Shown: piece after piece, positions 8,917-16,949 of the stretch
Numbering within the stretch: position 1 is the first letter of the stretch
Layout: each line of letters begins with the position of its first letter
From: Clostridiales bacterium
GTDB lineage: Bacteria > Bacillota > Clostridia > Christensenellales > UBA1750
DNA length: 36,904 bases
Direction: 5' to 3'
Assembly (NCBI GenBank): GCA_015056005.1
Contig: SVHB01000020.1
Location: 1 to 36,904, forward strand
The notes under the pieces: generated by a model
The model's input: the letters and a program-made list of their open reading frames with translations, nothing else
The model's database searches: none
Told to the model about the DNA's origin: nothing
Translations under genes and position numbers: made by a program

Positions 8917-11166
8917 ATGCTCAAGCGCAGAGTGCTTATGGCTGTCGCCCTCTCTTTTTCTTTCGGAATAGCCTGCGCGTATTTTCTTGACAGGCTGTTT
9001 TATTTTGGCTATATAGTTTCTGCGGTATTTGCATTGCTGTTTCTGCTTTTCAAAAAGGAATATGTCAAAAGAGCTTTGCTCTGCGCACTTGCAATTGTCA
9101 TAGGGGTAACGTATACAACTCTTTTGATCAACGCGGGCAGGGTGGACGATATCGAGGACGCGCATATCACAGCTAAGGTCAGGATCTGCGAGGGCGAAGG
9201 CAAATATATAGTCGAAGATATCGTTGTAAACGGCAATGAGATCGGCGGAAGGGCAAGGCTCAGCACATACGAGCCAATAGAAGCCTTGCCGGGGCAGATG
9301 ATAGAGCTCAATAACGCAAGTCTTTATACCCCAAAGGGCAAGGATTATCCCGGCGGCTTTGATTACAAAACCTATCTTCTTGCAAACGGCAGCAAATATG
9401 CCATGTACGCAAGCAAGGGCATCGCCTTCGGGGAGCCAAACGGTATGCGCTTGCATTTTTATAACGCAAAGCAAAGGCTTTCTCAAAACATAGATGAGGT
9501 CTTCCTTGATAATGCTGATATAATGAAAGCGCTGGTCATAGGCGAGCGCAGCGATATTACGGATAAAGTGTACGAGGATTTCAGGGTCAGCGGCACAGTG
9601 CATGTGCTTGCGCTATCGGGACTTCACGTTTCCGCGCTCACTATGGCTCTTTTCTGGCTGCTGGATAAGATCGGCGTAAGACATGCTTTGCAGTGGCTGA
9701 TTATAGGTCCTTTGATGCTGATCTACTGCGCAGTGGTTGGATTTTCTCCTTCTATAACAAGAGCAGTTTTGATGGCTTTGCTCATGTATATCGCGGGTCT
9801 CAGGATGCGTCGGTATGATCCCTTGACCTCGCTTTCCTTTGCGGCGCTGGTTCTGCTTTTGATAAACCCGCTCACGCTGTTTGATGCAGGCTTTATACTG
9901 TCGTTCATGTCGGTTCTTGGCATCATTGCGATGTCGGAAAAGATAGGCAGACTCTTATCGTTTATGCCAAAATACATCGCACAGCTTGCCGCTGTATCGA
10001 TAAGCGCGCAGATCGCGATACTCCCGTTCCAGATACTTTATTACGGCTCGGTGTCATTGATCAGCGTTTTTGCAAACCTTATTGTGGTGCCGCTCATAGG
10101 TGTGATGCTTGCCTTTGGCTATATAGGCACTGCGCTGAGCTTTATCCTGCCCAAGGCTTTGGCGGGGTTCATAAGCGCTCCCGGCTATATGATAGCATCT
10201 GTTGTAAAGTCTATAAACTCTATTTGCGCGTCTGTCCCTTTTGGCAGCGTAAACTTATACGACCCATGGGCGATAGTGACAGTATTGTTTTATGCATGCC
10301 TGATACTGTTTTTCTGCACGAAGAAGTATAAAATATCGATAGCCTGCGCTGCGGCGTGCATTGCTTTGTTTGCGCTTGAGCCTTTGCTTGGTTTTAGCGA
10401 TGCGCTTACATGGACGGCATACAGCGTCGGGAATGCGGATGCATCATTGATCAGGTGCGGTAAGCACGCGATAATGATAGATACCGGTGAAAAGGACAGC
10501 CAGATATACCGCTCGCTCAGGTCTGAGGGGATAAAGCCGGACGCGATCTTCCTTTCCCATGCTCATGACGACCACGCAGGCGGCGTTTATGATATAGTGA
10601 AGAACACCGGAGCAAAAAGGATCATCATCTGGCAGGGAATGACAGCGGACGATGTTGAGAAAACCGCAGAAGAAAGCCTGAATATGGCTGCATCTTATGG
10701 TGCGGTGATCGAAAAAGCGGCTGCCGGCGATGTGTTTGAGTTCGGTGAACTGAAGGTAAGCGTGCTTGCTCCCTATGAAAAGAGCGGGAACGGCAATAGG
10801 GATTCCATGATCCTGCTTGTGGAGAACGAAGATTCCTCACTGCTCTTTATGGGTGATACCGATGTATACGGCGAACTGTTTGTAAAAAGCGTTGATGTTG
10901 ATGCAATAAAGATAGGGCATCACGGAAGTAATACTTCCACAAGCGCCAATTTCCTGTCGCGAATTTCACCTGAGTATGCTATAATATCTGCGGGAAGAAA
11001 TTCCTACGGTCATCCTTCGGATGAAGTGCTTGAAAGGCTGGATAAAGCGGGCATAAAGACCTTTGTAACGCGCGATCTTTCAAGCATAAGACTGGTGTTT
11101 TCGGGCGGCGAAACAAAGCTATTCAATTATAACGGCAGGAGGTGGAGCGCATTTGACCTACGATGA
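8917..11166 (+). CDS. comEC: ComEC/Rec2 DNA-uptake channel
   Basis: Inner-membrane channel carrying single-stranded DNA into the cytoplasm during natural transformation. The 749-residue product has N-terminal membrane helices and the soluble OB-like DUF4131 region (about 1-190), a Competence domain with several membrane segments (about 200-470, containing the ALSGLHVSAL signature near 232), and a C-terminal metallo-beta-lactamase-like domain (about 505-735) with LSHAHDDHAGG (HxHxDH) near 545 and HHGSNTS. A GTG at 8911 abuts the ribosome site GAGGAGG (8904-8910), so the ATG at 8917 is the likely start. The gene overlaps holA by 14 bases, a conserved Bacillota arrangement. Confidence 0.95.
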   Translation: MLKRRVLMAVALSFSFGIACAYFLDRLFYFGYIVSAVFALLFLLFKKEYVKRALLCALAIVIGVTYTTLLINAGRVDDIEDAHITAKVRICEGEGKYIVEDIVVNGNEIGGRARLSTYEPIEALPGQMIELNNASLYTPKGKDYPGGFDYKTYLLANGSKYAMYASKGIAFGEPNGMRLHFYNAKQRLSQNIDEVFLDNADIMKALVIGERSDITDKVYEDFRVSGTVHVLALSGLHVSALTMALFWLLDKIGVRHALQWLIIGPLMLIYCAVVGFSPSITRAVLMALLMYIAGLRMRRYDPLTSLSFAALVLLLINPLTLFDAGFILSFMSVLGIIAMSEKIGRLLSFMPKYIAQLAAVSISAQIAILPFQILYYGSVSLISVFANLIVVPLIGVMLAFGYIGTALSFILPKALAGFISAPGYMIASVVKSINSICASVPFGSVNLYDPWAIVTVLFYACLILFFCTKKYKISIACAAACIALFALEPLLGFSDALTWTAYSVGNADASLIRCGKHAIMIDTGEKDSQIYRSLRSEGIKPDAIFLSHAHDDHAGGVYDIVKNTGAKRIIIWQGMTADDVEKTAEESLNMAASYGAVIEKAAAGDVFEFGELKVSVLAPYEKSGNGNRDSMILLVENEDSSLLFMGDTDVYGELFVKSVDVDAIKIGHHGSNTSTSANFLSRISPEYAIISAGRNSYGHPSDEVLERLDKAGIKTFVTRDLSSIRLVFSGGETKLFNYNGRRWSAFDLR

Positions 11167-12169
11167 ATTTATGAAAGCCGTAAACTCAAACAGCGCGCTT
11201 CCTTCCGTACTGCTGTTTTCGGGCGAAGAGGAAAAGCTCAAGCAGTACGCATACCAAAAGCTCAGAGCGGCTCTTATCCCCGAGGGCATGGAAAGCCTGA
11301 ACGAAAGCGTTTTTGAAGGCGCGTGCGATGTGCGGCAGCTTGATGAATCGGTGGGCACGCTTCCTTTTATGACGGGCAAGCGGCTGGTCGTTCTGCGTGA
11401 TTCGCCGCTGGTAGCAGCGTCAAGGGGCTCTCAGGACGAAGCGGCCATATCCAAGATGATCGACGAGATGCCCGATACCACCTGCCTTGTTTTTTATGTG
11501 ACGGGCAAGGCGGATCAAAGGCGTACGATATCAAAAAAGATAATAAAGCTTGGCGGCAATGTCGATTTTAATGAGCTCGATCTTGCGGCGCTTACCAGAT
11601 GGTGCAATGCCAAAGCCAAGTCTATGGGTAAGGTACTCTATCCCGGCGCTGTTGCGCAGATATCCTCGCTTGTGGGCAATCTCCTGCTCGATGTGGGCGC
11701 TGCGCTTGATAAGGTGTTTGATTACACGGGAAATCGGGCGGAGGTCACTGCAGCCGATATATCCGCGGTCGTTCAGCCAACCCTTGAAAGCTCGATATTC
11801 AAGATAACCGACAGCGTTATAGCGGGAAATACCCCTCAGGCGCTTCAGGTGATAAAGCAGCAGCTTGAAGCAAACGCAAACGAGATACAAATATTATCTC
11901 TTCTGGCATCCGCTTTCAGACGGCTTTTGCTTGTAAAGACCATAGGCGGAAACGACAGAACGAAGATAGCACAGGCGCTTAAAGTCAGCCCGGGATTTGC
12001 AGGGGTGCTGATAAATCAGGCGAGGAACATAAGCGCGCTTGGGCTCAAAAATGCGCTTGAAGCCTGCACTCAGGCTGTAGAAAACATAACATCCGGCCGC
12101 ATGAAGGCTCAGGCGGCGCTTTATGACGCGGTGTTCACCGCGGTAAATGAAACGGAGATGAAGCAATGA
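11153..12169 (+). CDS. holA: DNA polymerase III subunit delta
   Basis: Clamp-loader subunit of 338 residues that opens the beta sliding clamp. The N-terminal AAA-like region shows LLFSGEEEKLKQYAYQKLR and the clamp-binding LPFMTGKRLVVLRDSPLV segment. The helical middle and C-terminal parts carry the LESSIFKITDSV and QILSLLASAFRRLLLVKTI segments characteristic of Bacillota HolA. The start TTG at 11153 lies 6 bases after AGGAGGTGGA and inside the end of comEC. Its stop overlaps the next ATG (ATGA), so comEC, holA and the glycosyltransferase are translationally linked. Confidence 0.93.
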   Translation: MTYDEFMKAVNSNSALPSVLLFSGEEEKLKQYAYQKLRAALIPEGMESLNESVFEGACDVRQLDESVGTLPFMTGKRLVVLRDSPLVAASRGSQDEAAISKMIDEMPDTTCLVFYVTGKADQRRTISKKIIKLGGNVDFNELDLAALTRWCNAKAKSMGKVLYPGAVAQISSLVGNLLLDVGAALDKVFDYTGNRAEVTAADISAVVQPTLESSIFKITDSVIAGNTPQALQVIKQQLEANANEIQILSLLASAFRRLLLVKTIGGNDRTKIAQALKVSPGFAGVLINQARNISALGLKNALEACTQAVENITSGRMKAQAALYDAVFTAVNETEMKQ

Positions 12170-13173
12170 AGGTTCTTATTCCCTCTTATAAGCCCGATGA
12201 AAAGCTTATAAAGCTGCTTGAAGAGATTAAAAAAGAGGGCATGAACGACATTATAGTTGTCGACGACGGCGGCGGCAAAAAATATGCATCCTTTTTTGAG
12301 ACCGCAAAAAAGATGGGCGTGCATGTGCTTACACATAAGGAAAACAAGGGCAAGGGCGCGGCTCTCAAGACGGGATTTGCATACTGCGTAGAGATCGGCG
12401 AAAGCGAGGGCGTGGTTATCGCCGATGCGGACGGACAGCATCTTCCAAAGGATATAAAAAGGGTATCCGAGCTGCTTAAAAAGAACATTGGGCAAAAGAA
12501 AATGGTTGTCGGCACAAGGCAGTTTGATAAAAACGTGCCCTTCAGGAGTCAGTTCGGAAACACCGCAACAAGGCTCGTGTTTGCAATGTCAACGGGAAAA
12601 TGGCTTTTTGACACCCAGACAGGGCTTCGCGGTATGCCGGCATGCATTTTGAAGGACCTTGTAAAGATCAAGGGTGATAGATATGAGTATGAGATGAACA
12701 TGCTCATGACCTGCGCTCAAAACGGGATCGATTTCCTGCCCGTGACCATCACCACCGTTTATGAAAACAACAACGAGGGCAGCCATTTTAACCCTGTCAA
12801 GGATGCGATTAGGATATACAGCAGTATCGCAAAGTTCAAAAAGGCGAGCATTGCTTCCTTTGCTGCCGAATGGCTTGCGTTTTTGCTCATGCTGCCCATC
12901 ATAAATACAGGGCTTCCCAATATCGAGGCGACGAGGGTAATGTGCATATCCTGCCTTTTGTTCGTCTGCGTGCAGACTGCATTCGGGCATAAGATAACCA
13001 AGGGTGACGCGGGGCTTTTGGTAATAAGGTTCATATTTATGACTTTAATGCTGGCGATTTTCCTTGGACTTATAAATTCCGTTGTGCTCAGGCTTTTGGC
13101 AGCCGTGGTATTCTGGCTGCTTTATATAGCATTCGTATGGTTAAAAGATAAAAAGGAGAGAGAATTCAGATGA
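12166..13173 (+). CDS. GT2 glycosyltransferase with C-terminal membrane domain (GtrB/DPM1-like)
   Basis: The 335-residue product has a GT-A type glycosyltransferase domain at about 1-220: the VLIPSYKPDEKL start, IIVVDDGGG, NKGKGAALKTGF and the metal-binding IADADGQH, close to polyprenyl-phosphate sugar transferases. After a basic linker there are about four hydrophobic segments (about 235-325) resembling a GtrA-type domain. The predicted role is transfer of a nucleotide-activated sugar to a lipid carrier at the membrane. Start and stop overlap both neighbours (ATGA at 12166 and 13170), so it is tightly coupled to holA upstream and the glycerol-1-phosphate dehydrogenase downstream. Acceptor and sugar are unknown. 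Confidence 0.82.
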   Translation: MKVLIPSYKPDEKLIKLLEEIKKEGMNDIIVVDDGGGKKYASFFETAKKMGVHVLTHKENKGKGAALKTGFAYCVEIGESEGVVIADADGQHLPKDIKRVSELLKKNIGQKKMVVGTRQFDKNVPFRSQFGNTATRLVFAMSTGKWLFDTQTGLRGMPACILKDLVKIKGDRYEYEMNMLMTCAQNGIDFLPVTITTVYENNNEGSHFNPVKDAIRIYSSIAKFKKASIASFAAEWLAFLLMLPIINTGLPNIEATRVMCISCLLFVCVQTAFGHKITKGDAGLLVIRFIFMTLMLAIFLGLINSVVLRLLAAVVFWLLYIAFVWLKDKKEREFR

Positions 13174-14522
13174 GTTTTGCAAATCTTACCATAAACGAGC
13201 TTTTGAATGAAAATGGTTTTGATTGTGAATGCGGTCAGAAGCATTATACAGACCTTAGATATGTTGAGATAGGTCAGGGCGCTATAAACAAGCTGCCCGA
13301 AGTGCTCAGAAAATGCGGCGCCACCCGTCCATTTATCGTGAGCGATAAAAACACTTATGCCGCAGCGGGCAAGCAGGCTGAAGAGATCCTCAAAGCTGCG
13401 GGCATTCCCTTTACCTCCTATGTTTTCCCGCAGGAAGTGATCACTCCCTCCGAATTTGAAGTGGGTCAGGTCGTTATGGAATGGGATACCAACTGCGATT
13501 TTATAATCGCGGTAGGCGGCGGTGTTATCAACGACGTCTGCAAAATGGTAGCAAAGGTCTCGGGTCTGCGTCAGCTTATACTGGGCACCGCGCCTTCCAT
13601 GGACGGCTTTGCTTCCAACTCCGGCAGCATGATCCATGACGGCATCAAGGTAACCATTTATACTCCCTGCCCGGTTGCAATTATTGCCGATACCGAGATC
13701 ATGCGCAATGCTCCCATGCTGCTTCTGCAGGCGGGCCTTGGCGATATGCTGGCAAAGTACGTCAGCGTTTGCGAGTGGAGGATCTCCAACATCATCACCG
13801 GTGAGTATTTCTGTCCCGAGATCGCTCAGCTCATGAGAAACGCTGTAAAGAAGATTGTCGAAAACGCGGATAAGCTCGCTTCAAGAGATGTGGACGCAGT
13901 CGGCGCAGTGGTCGAAGGCCTTATCCTTTCCGGTCTTGCGATGGGCTTTGCAAAGGTTTCCCGCCCCGCTTCCGGTCTTGAGCATTATTTCTCACACATC
14001 TGGGAAATGTACGCCCTTGAAAAGCATACGCCTGAATCACTGCACGGTATTCAGGTGGGTATAGGCACTTATTTGACTCTTGGCATTTATGATAAGCTCA
14101 AGTTATATAAACCCGATGAAAAGCTGGCGCTTGAGTATGTTGAAAAGTTTGATCCCGTTTTCTGGGAGTCCGAAATGCACAGAATGTTCGGCTCTATTGC
14201 CGATTCCGTATTGGCAATAGAAGCAAAGGTTCAGAAAAACTCCAAGACCACGCATCCCAAGAGGCTCAAGCACATCATCGATAAGTGGGATGAGATCGTA
14301 GCTGCAATGAACGAAGAGCTGCCCTCTCAGGCTGAGATCAAGGCAATCCTTGAAAGCGCCGGTTCTCCCATCGTTCCCAAGGATATCGGCATTGAAAACG
14401 ACGAGGTGCGCGATTCACTCATGGCTTCCAAGGAGATCAGGGATAAGTACATCGCATCCCGCCTGCTCTGGGATCTGGGCCTTTTGGACAAATATGCCGA
14501 CGAGCTGGTAGAGGGGCTGTAA
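13170..14522 (+). CDS. AraM/EgsA-like sn-glycerol-1-phosphate dehydrogenase
   Basis: Reduces dihydroxyacetone phosphate to sn-glycerol-1-phosphate with NAD(P)H, by family. The 450-residue product has a nucleotide-binding GGGVINDVCKM segment near 116-126, the family signature GTAPSMDGFASN (about 138-149), and likely metal ligands Asp in GLGDMLAKY and His in SGLEHYFSHIWEM and SLHGIQVGIGT. The C-terminal region is longer than in Bacillus AraM (about 394 residues). AraM lies in the arabinose operon of B. subtilis, and here too a GH43-type gene follows within one base. Together with the upstream lipid-linked glycosyltransferase, a role in a glycerol-1-phosphate containing lipid or polymer is possible, but this is inference. 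Confidence 0.86.
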   Translation: MSFANLTINELLNENGFDCECGQKHYTDLRYVEIGQGAINKLPEVLRKCGATRPFIVSDKNTYAAAGKQAEEILKAAGIPFTSYVFPQEVITPSEFEVGQVVMEWDTNCDFIIAVGGGVINDVCKMVAKVSGLRQLILGTAPSMDGFASNSGSMIHDGIKVTIYTPCPVAIIADTEIMRNAPMLLLQAGLGDMLAKYVSVCEWRISNIITGEYFCPEIAQLMRNAVKKIVENADKLASRDVDAVGAVVEGLILSGLAMGFAKVSRPASGLEHYFSHIWEMYALEKHTPESLHGIQVGIGTYLTLGIYDKLKLYKPDEKLALEYVEKFDPVFWESEMHRMFGSIADSVLAIEAKVQKNSKTTHPKRLKHIIDKWDEIVAAMNEELPSQAEIKAILESAGSPIVPKDIGIENDEVRDSLMASKEIRDKYIASRLLWDLGLLDKYADELVEGL

Positions 14523-14523
14523 T

Positions 14524-15351
14524 ATGTACGTAATGTCCTATTTCCGCGATGAGCGGATGGCGGCTTGGATAGCGGTCAGCGATGATCTTTGCTCATGGCG
14601 CGATCTGAACGGCGGCGAGCCGGTAATCGAATTTACGCCCGAGGAAAACAAGATCGTTCGCGATCCCTTCATCCTTCAGGATAAGCACGGCGTGTTCCAT
14701 ATGTTTTTTACCGATAACTGGCGCGGGGTGACGCTTGGCTATTCAAAGTCGAAGGATCTCGTTTCGTGGGATAAGCCGATCTTCCATAATTTTTCCAAGG
14801 ATATAGGCGAGGTGGAGAATTGCTGGGCTCCCGAGGCTGTTTTTGACCGCGAAAACGACGAATGGATAATCTTCTGGTCGAGCAGGCTGAAGGGCGAAGA
14901 GCCCCGTCACGACAGGCATTACTGCGTAAAGACCCGCGATTTTATAAGCTTTACAAAGGCAGAGCTTTTCTTTGCAACCGATTATCCCATTATCGATGCA
15001 AGCGTTAAATATCATGACGGCAAGTATTATATGGCGTATAAGGACGAGCGCGGCTGGAACAAACCGGATACACCCTATAAGGCCATCCGCACCTGCGTTT
15101 CAAGCCATGCGATGGGCCCCTATGAGGATATCAGCCCGCTTCTGACCGAGCATCTTTCCGAAGGTCCCACAATTGTTAAGGTGGATGAAGGCTTTGTGGT
15201 GTTCTACGATTATTTCGGAAAGCGCATATACAAGGCCATGTTCAGCCGTGATTTCAGGAATTTTACCGATATTTCCGATAAGATTTCCTTCCCGCCCACA
15301 TGCAAGCATTTTACCGTAATTGAGCCCGATATCGTTCCGGAGGGTTTATAA
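14524..15351 (+). CDS. GH43-like glycoside hydrolase (five-bladed propeller)
   Basis: The 275-residue intracellular protein has no signal peptide. It shows the GH43-type pattern of acidic residues on beta-propeller blades: Asp in VRDPFIL (near 43), Asp in PIIDASVKY (near 158) and Glu in SEGPTIVKV (near 214), with the WAPEAVFD and IIFWSS segments in between. Relatives are arabinofuranosidases, xylosidases and arabinanases; the substrate cannot be read from sequence. It begins one base after the dehydrogenase stop, so is translationally coupled. An intracellular location suits short oligosaccharides or a glycosyl-lipid made by its neighbours. Confidence 0.8.
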   Translation: MYVMSYFRDERMAAWIAVSDDLCSWRDLNGGEPVIEFTPEENKIVRDPFILQDKHGVFHMFFTDNWRGVTLGYSKSKDLVSWDKPIFHNFSKDIGEVENCWAPEAVFDRENDEWIIFWSSRLKGEEPRHDRHYCVKTRDFISFTKAELFFATDYPIIDASVKYHDGKYYMAYKDERGWNKPDTPYKAIRTCVSSHAMGPYEDISPLLTEHLSEGPTIVKVDEGFVVFYDYFGKRIYKAMFSRDFRNFTDISDKISFPPTCKHFTVIEPDIVPEGL

Positions 15352-15354
15352 AAA

Positions 15355-15993
15355 ATGATAAGCGCGATGCCAAATGCCGCAGAACCGAATGAAAGAAATG
15401 CTCTTTTGATAAAGGTGATGGTGTGCATATTTGCGGCTGTATTATACGCCGTAAGCATCGCGCTTTATTCTTTAAGGCTTAGGCATCCCGTTGCCGCACC
15501 GGAAAACGATTTTGAGTGGATGACACAAGAGCTTTTGGGAAATGAAGCCGTTTTATCGGATGAATACAGCATCGAGCCTGTGATAGATATAAACACAGCT
15601 GACATGGAAACCTTCTGCGTACTGCCGGGGATAGGAGAGGAGACCTCCAAAAGCATAGTTCAGCAAAGAAGCGCGTTGGGCGGTTTTTCGGATATTGATG
15701 AGATCAAGTCTGTAAAAGGAATCGGAGATATGACCTTTGACAAGATCAAAGCGCACATATACGTTTCGGAGCAGTATGTAAAGGACGAGCTTGAGGTGCG
15801 TAAGATAAACATCAATTCCGCATCGCTTGATGAATTAATGTCTCTTCCCGGAATAGGCGAAAACCTGGCGCAGAGGATCATCGATTACAGGATCCTTCAC
15901 GGAGGTTTTCTGTCTTTGGATGAAATAATGAACGTAAACGGTATAGGTGATGGGAAGTATGCCGATATCGCGGATATGATAAGCGTTGAGTAA
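15355..15993 (+). CDS. ComEA-like helix-hairpin-helix protein with two HhH units
   Basis: The 212-residue product has an N-terminal membrane segment (about 22-45) and two similar (HhH)2-type DNA-binding units of about 60 residues. The first is [19 protein letters not shown] to [12 protein letters not shown]; the second is [20 protein letters not shown] to [11 protein letters not shown]. The family binds incoming double-stranded DNA for uptake through ComEC, with the HhH part outside the membrane. Classical ComEA has one such unit after an SLBB domain; here the SLBB domain is absent and the HhH unit is doubled. It is separated from comEC by four genes instead of preceding it. The ATG at 15355 follows GGAGGG with an 11-base spacing. 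Confidence 0.85.
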   Translation: MISAMPNAAEPNERNALLIKVMVCIFAAVLYAVSIALYSLRLRHPVAAPENDFEWMTQELLGNEAVLSDEYSIEPVIDINTADMETFCVLPGIGEETSKSIVQQRSALGGFSDIDEIKSVKGIGDMTFDKIKAHIYVSEQYVKDELEVRKININSASLDELMSLPGIGENLAQRIIDYRILHGGFLSLDEIMNVNGIGDGKYADIADMISVE

Positions 15994-16038
15994 AAATGCA
16001 TACAGGCTGTGTTTTTTGTGCATAAACGATAAAAAGTG

Positions 16039-16067
16039 TTGACAAGTGACTTCGATGGTGGTATTAT
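16039..16067 (+). promoter_or_regulatory. Promoter of the T-box operon
   Basis: TTGACA (16039-16044), 17 bases, TATTAT (16062-16067), followed at once by the T-box Stem I sequence. TATAAT at 16065-16070 would need a 20-base spacer and is less likely. Confidence 0.7.
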
Positions 16068-16085
16068 AATCGCAATCAAATACTT

Positions 16086-16340
16086 GTGCGTTGAATGGGA
16101 AGGCGCAGAAGCAATACGTTCAGAGAGCCGGCGGTTGGTGCGAGCCGGTACGGAAAACTTCTGCCGATCACCCACGAGCATCCGCTTCAAAGGCTTTGGC
16201 TCAGTAATTGCGGACGGCAGGCCTGCCGTTATCAGGGCGCGCATTGTTTGATGCGGCAAAGCGGCTGCCTTTTGGCGGCAAGTAGAGTGGTACCGCGAAA
16301 GTTATTTCGTCTCTGTATTTTTATACAGAGGCTTTTTTAT
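16086..16340 (+). ncRNA. T-box riboswitch leader, specifier probably AUC (Ile)
   Basis: Transcription-attenuating tRNA sensor. The T-box sequence AGAGTGGTACCGCG is at 16284-16297, followed by the competing terminator (CTCTGTAT/ATACAGAG then T-run, 16311-16340). Stem I can be drawn as: TGC plus K-turn, TGGG (16096-16099)/CCCA (16171-16174), specifier loop, GCAGAAG (16105-16111)/CTTCTGC (16158-16164), AGAGAG bulge, CCGGC (16128-16132)/GCCGG (16144-16148) with the GGTGCGAGCC distal region. In this fold the 3' strand of the specifier loop reads C-G-ATC-A (ATC at 16167-16169), followed by the stem and GAGC as in the B. subtilis glyQS leader. The TGGT in the T-box pairs with an ACCA tRNA end, as tRNA-Ile has. 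The element is certain; the specifier call is moderate. Confidence 0.95.
16311..16340 (+). terminator. T-box regulated terminator
   Basis: An eight-pair stem CTCTGTAT (16311-16318)/ATACAGAG (16323-16330) with a TTTT loop, then GCTTTTTTAT. It is 21 bases before the ribosome site of the first structural gene and is the off-state of the riboswitch. Confidence 0.9.
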
Positions 16341-16361
16341 TATCAAAAGGAGGATATAAAG

Positions 16362-16949
16362 ATGTCTGAACAAATCATACAGGTTGCGGAACGAATTAGA
16401 GGCTTAAGGCTTATTCTTGATATTACCCCCGAAGAGATGGCAGAGGTGACCGATACCACTGTTGAGCAGTATCTTGGACTTGAATCGGGAGAAAACGATT
16501 TCTCTTTTACCTTCCTTTTCAAATGCGCTCAGCGCTTCGGCGTTGATATCGCCGAGATCGTGACCGGCGATATGCCCAAGCTCTCCTTTTATACCATCAC
16601 AAGGGCAGGGGAGGGTCTTCCCATCAGAAGGCGCGCAGGCTTTGAATATCAGCATATGGCTTTCCTGCTCAAAAACAGGATGGCAGAGCCCTTCATCGTA
16701 AAAGCGCCTTATAATGAAGAAGAACAGAACAAACCCATCCACCTTTCCACCCATGCAGGTCAGGAGTTTGACCTTGTGCTCAAGGGTCAGCTCAAAATGC
16801 AGCTGGAAAACCATGTTGAGATACTGAACGAAGGCGATTCAGTCTATTATAATTCCGATCACGGTCACGGAATGATCGCAGCCGGCGGACAGGACTGCAC
16901 CTTCCTTGCAATAGTTATCCCCGAACCGGATCAGGAGGAGAAAAAATAA
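16362..16949 (+). CDS. XRE-family regulator with cupin domain
   Basis: The 195-residue product has an N-terminal helix-turn-helix (about 5-65: IRGLRLILDITPEEMAEVTD to GENDFSFTFLFKCAQRFGVD) and a C-terminal cupin (about 85-190: GQEFDLVLKGQLKMQLENH, EGDSVYYNSDHGHGM). The frame stays open upstream to 16095, but that stretch is the T-box RNA; the ATG at 16362 has AAGGAGGA at 16348-16355. It overlaps the acyl-CoA synthetase start by one base (TAATG). XRE-cupin regulators next to an AMP-forming acyl-CoA synthetase recur in Clostridia; the cupin may sense the carboxylate or its CoA ester, which is inference. Confidence 0.88.
   Translation: MSEQIIQVAERIRGLRLILDITPEEMAEVTDTTVEQYLGLESGENDFSFTFLFKCAQRFGVDIAEIVTGDMPKLSFYTITRAGEGLPIRRRAGFEYQHMAFLLKNRMAEPFIVKAPYNEEEQNKPIHLSTHAGQEFDLVLKGQLKMQLENHVEILNEGDSVYYNSDHGHGMIAAGGQDCTFLAIVIPEPDQEEKK

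Noticed and set aside
15994-16038. Terminator after the comEA-like gene
   Set aside because: The ACAG-G-CTGT element before GTTTTTT has no room for a loop, so no stable hairpin forms.
16158-16169. Other T-box specifier readings such as TTC (Phe), ACT (Thr) or TGC (Cys)
   Set aside because: They fall inside the 7-pair GCAGAAG/CTTCTGC helix or leave the K-turn stem and GAGC out of place; kept only as a reason for moderate confidence.
16095-16361. In-frame N-terminal extension of the XRE-cupin protein
   Set aside because: This stretch is the T-box RNA, including its terminator; the AAGGAGGA site and ATG at 16362 give a normal family length.
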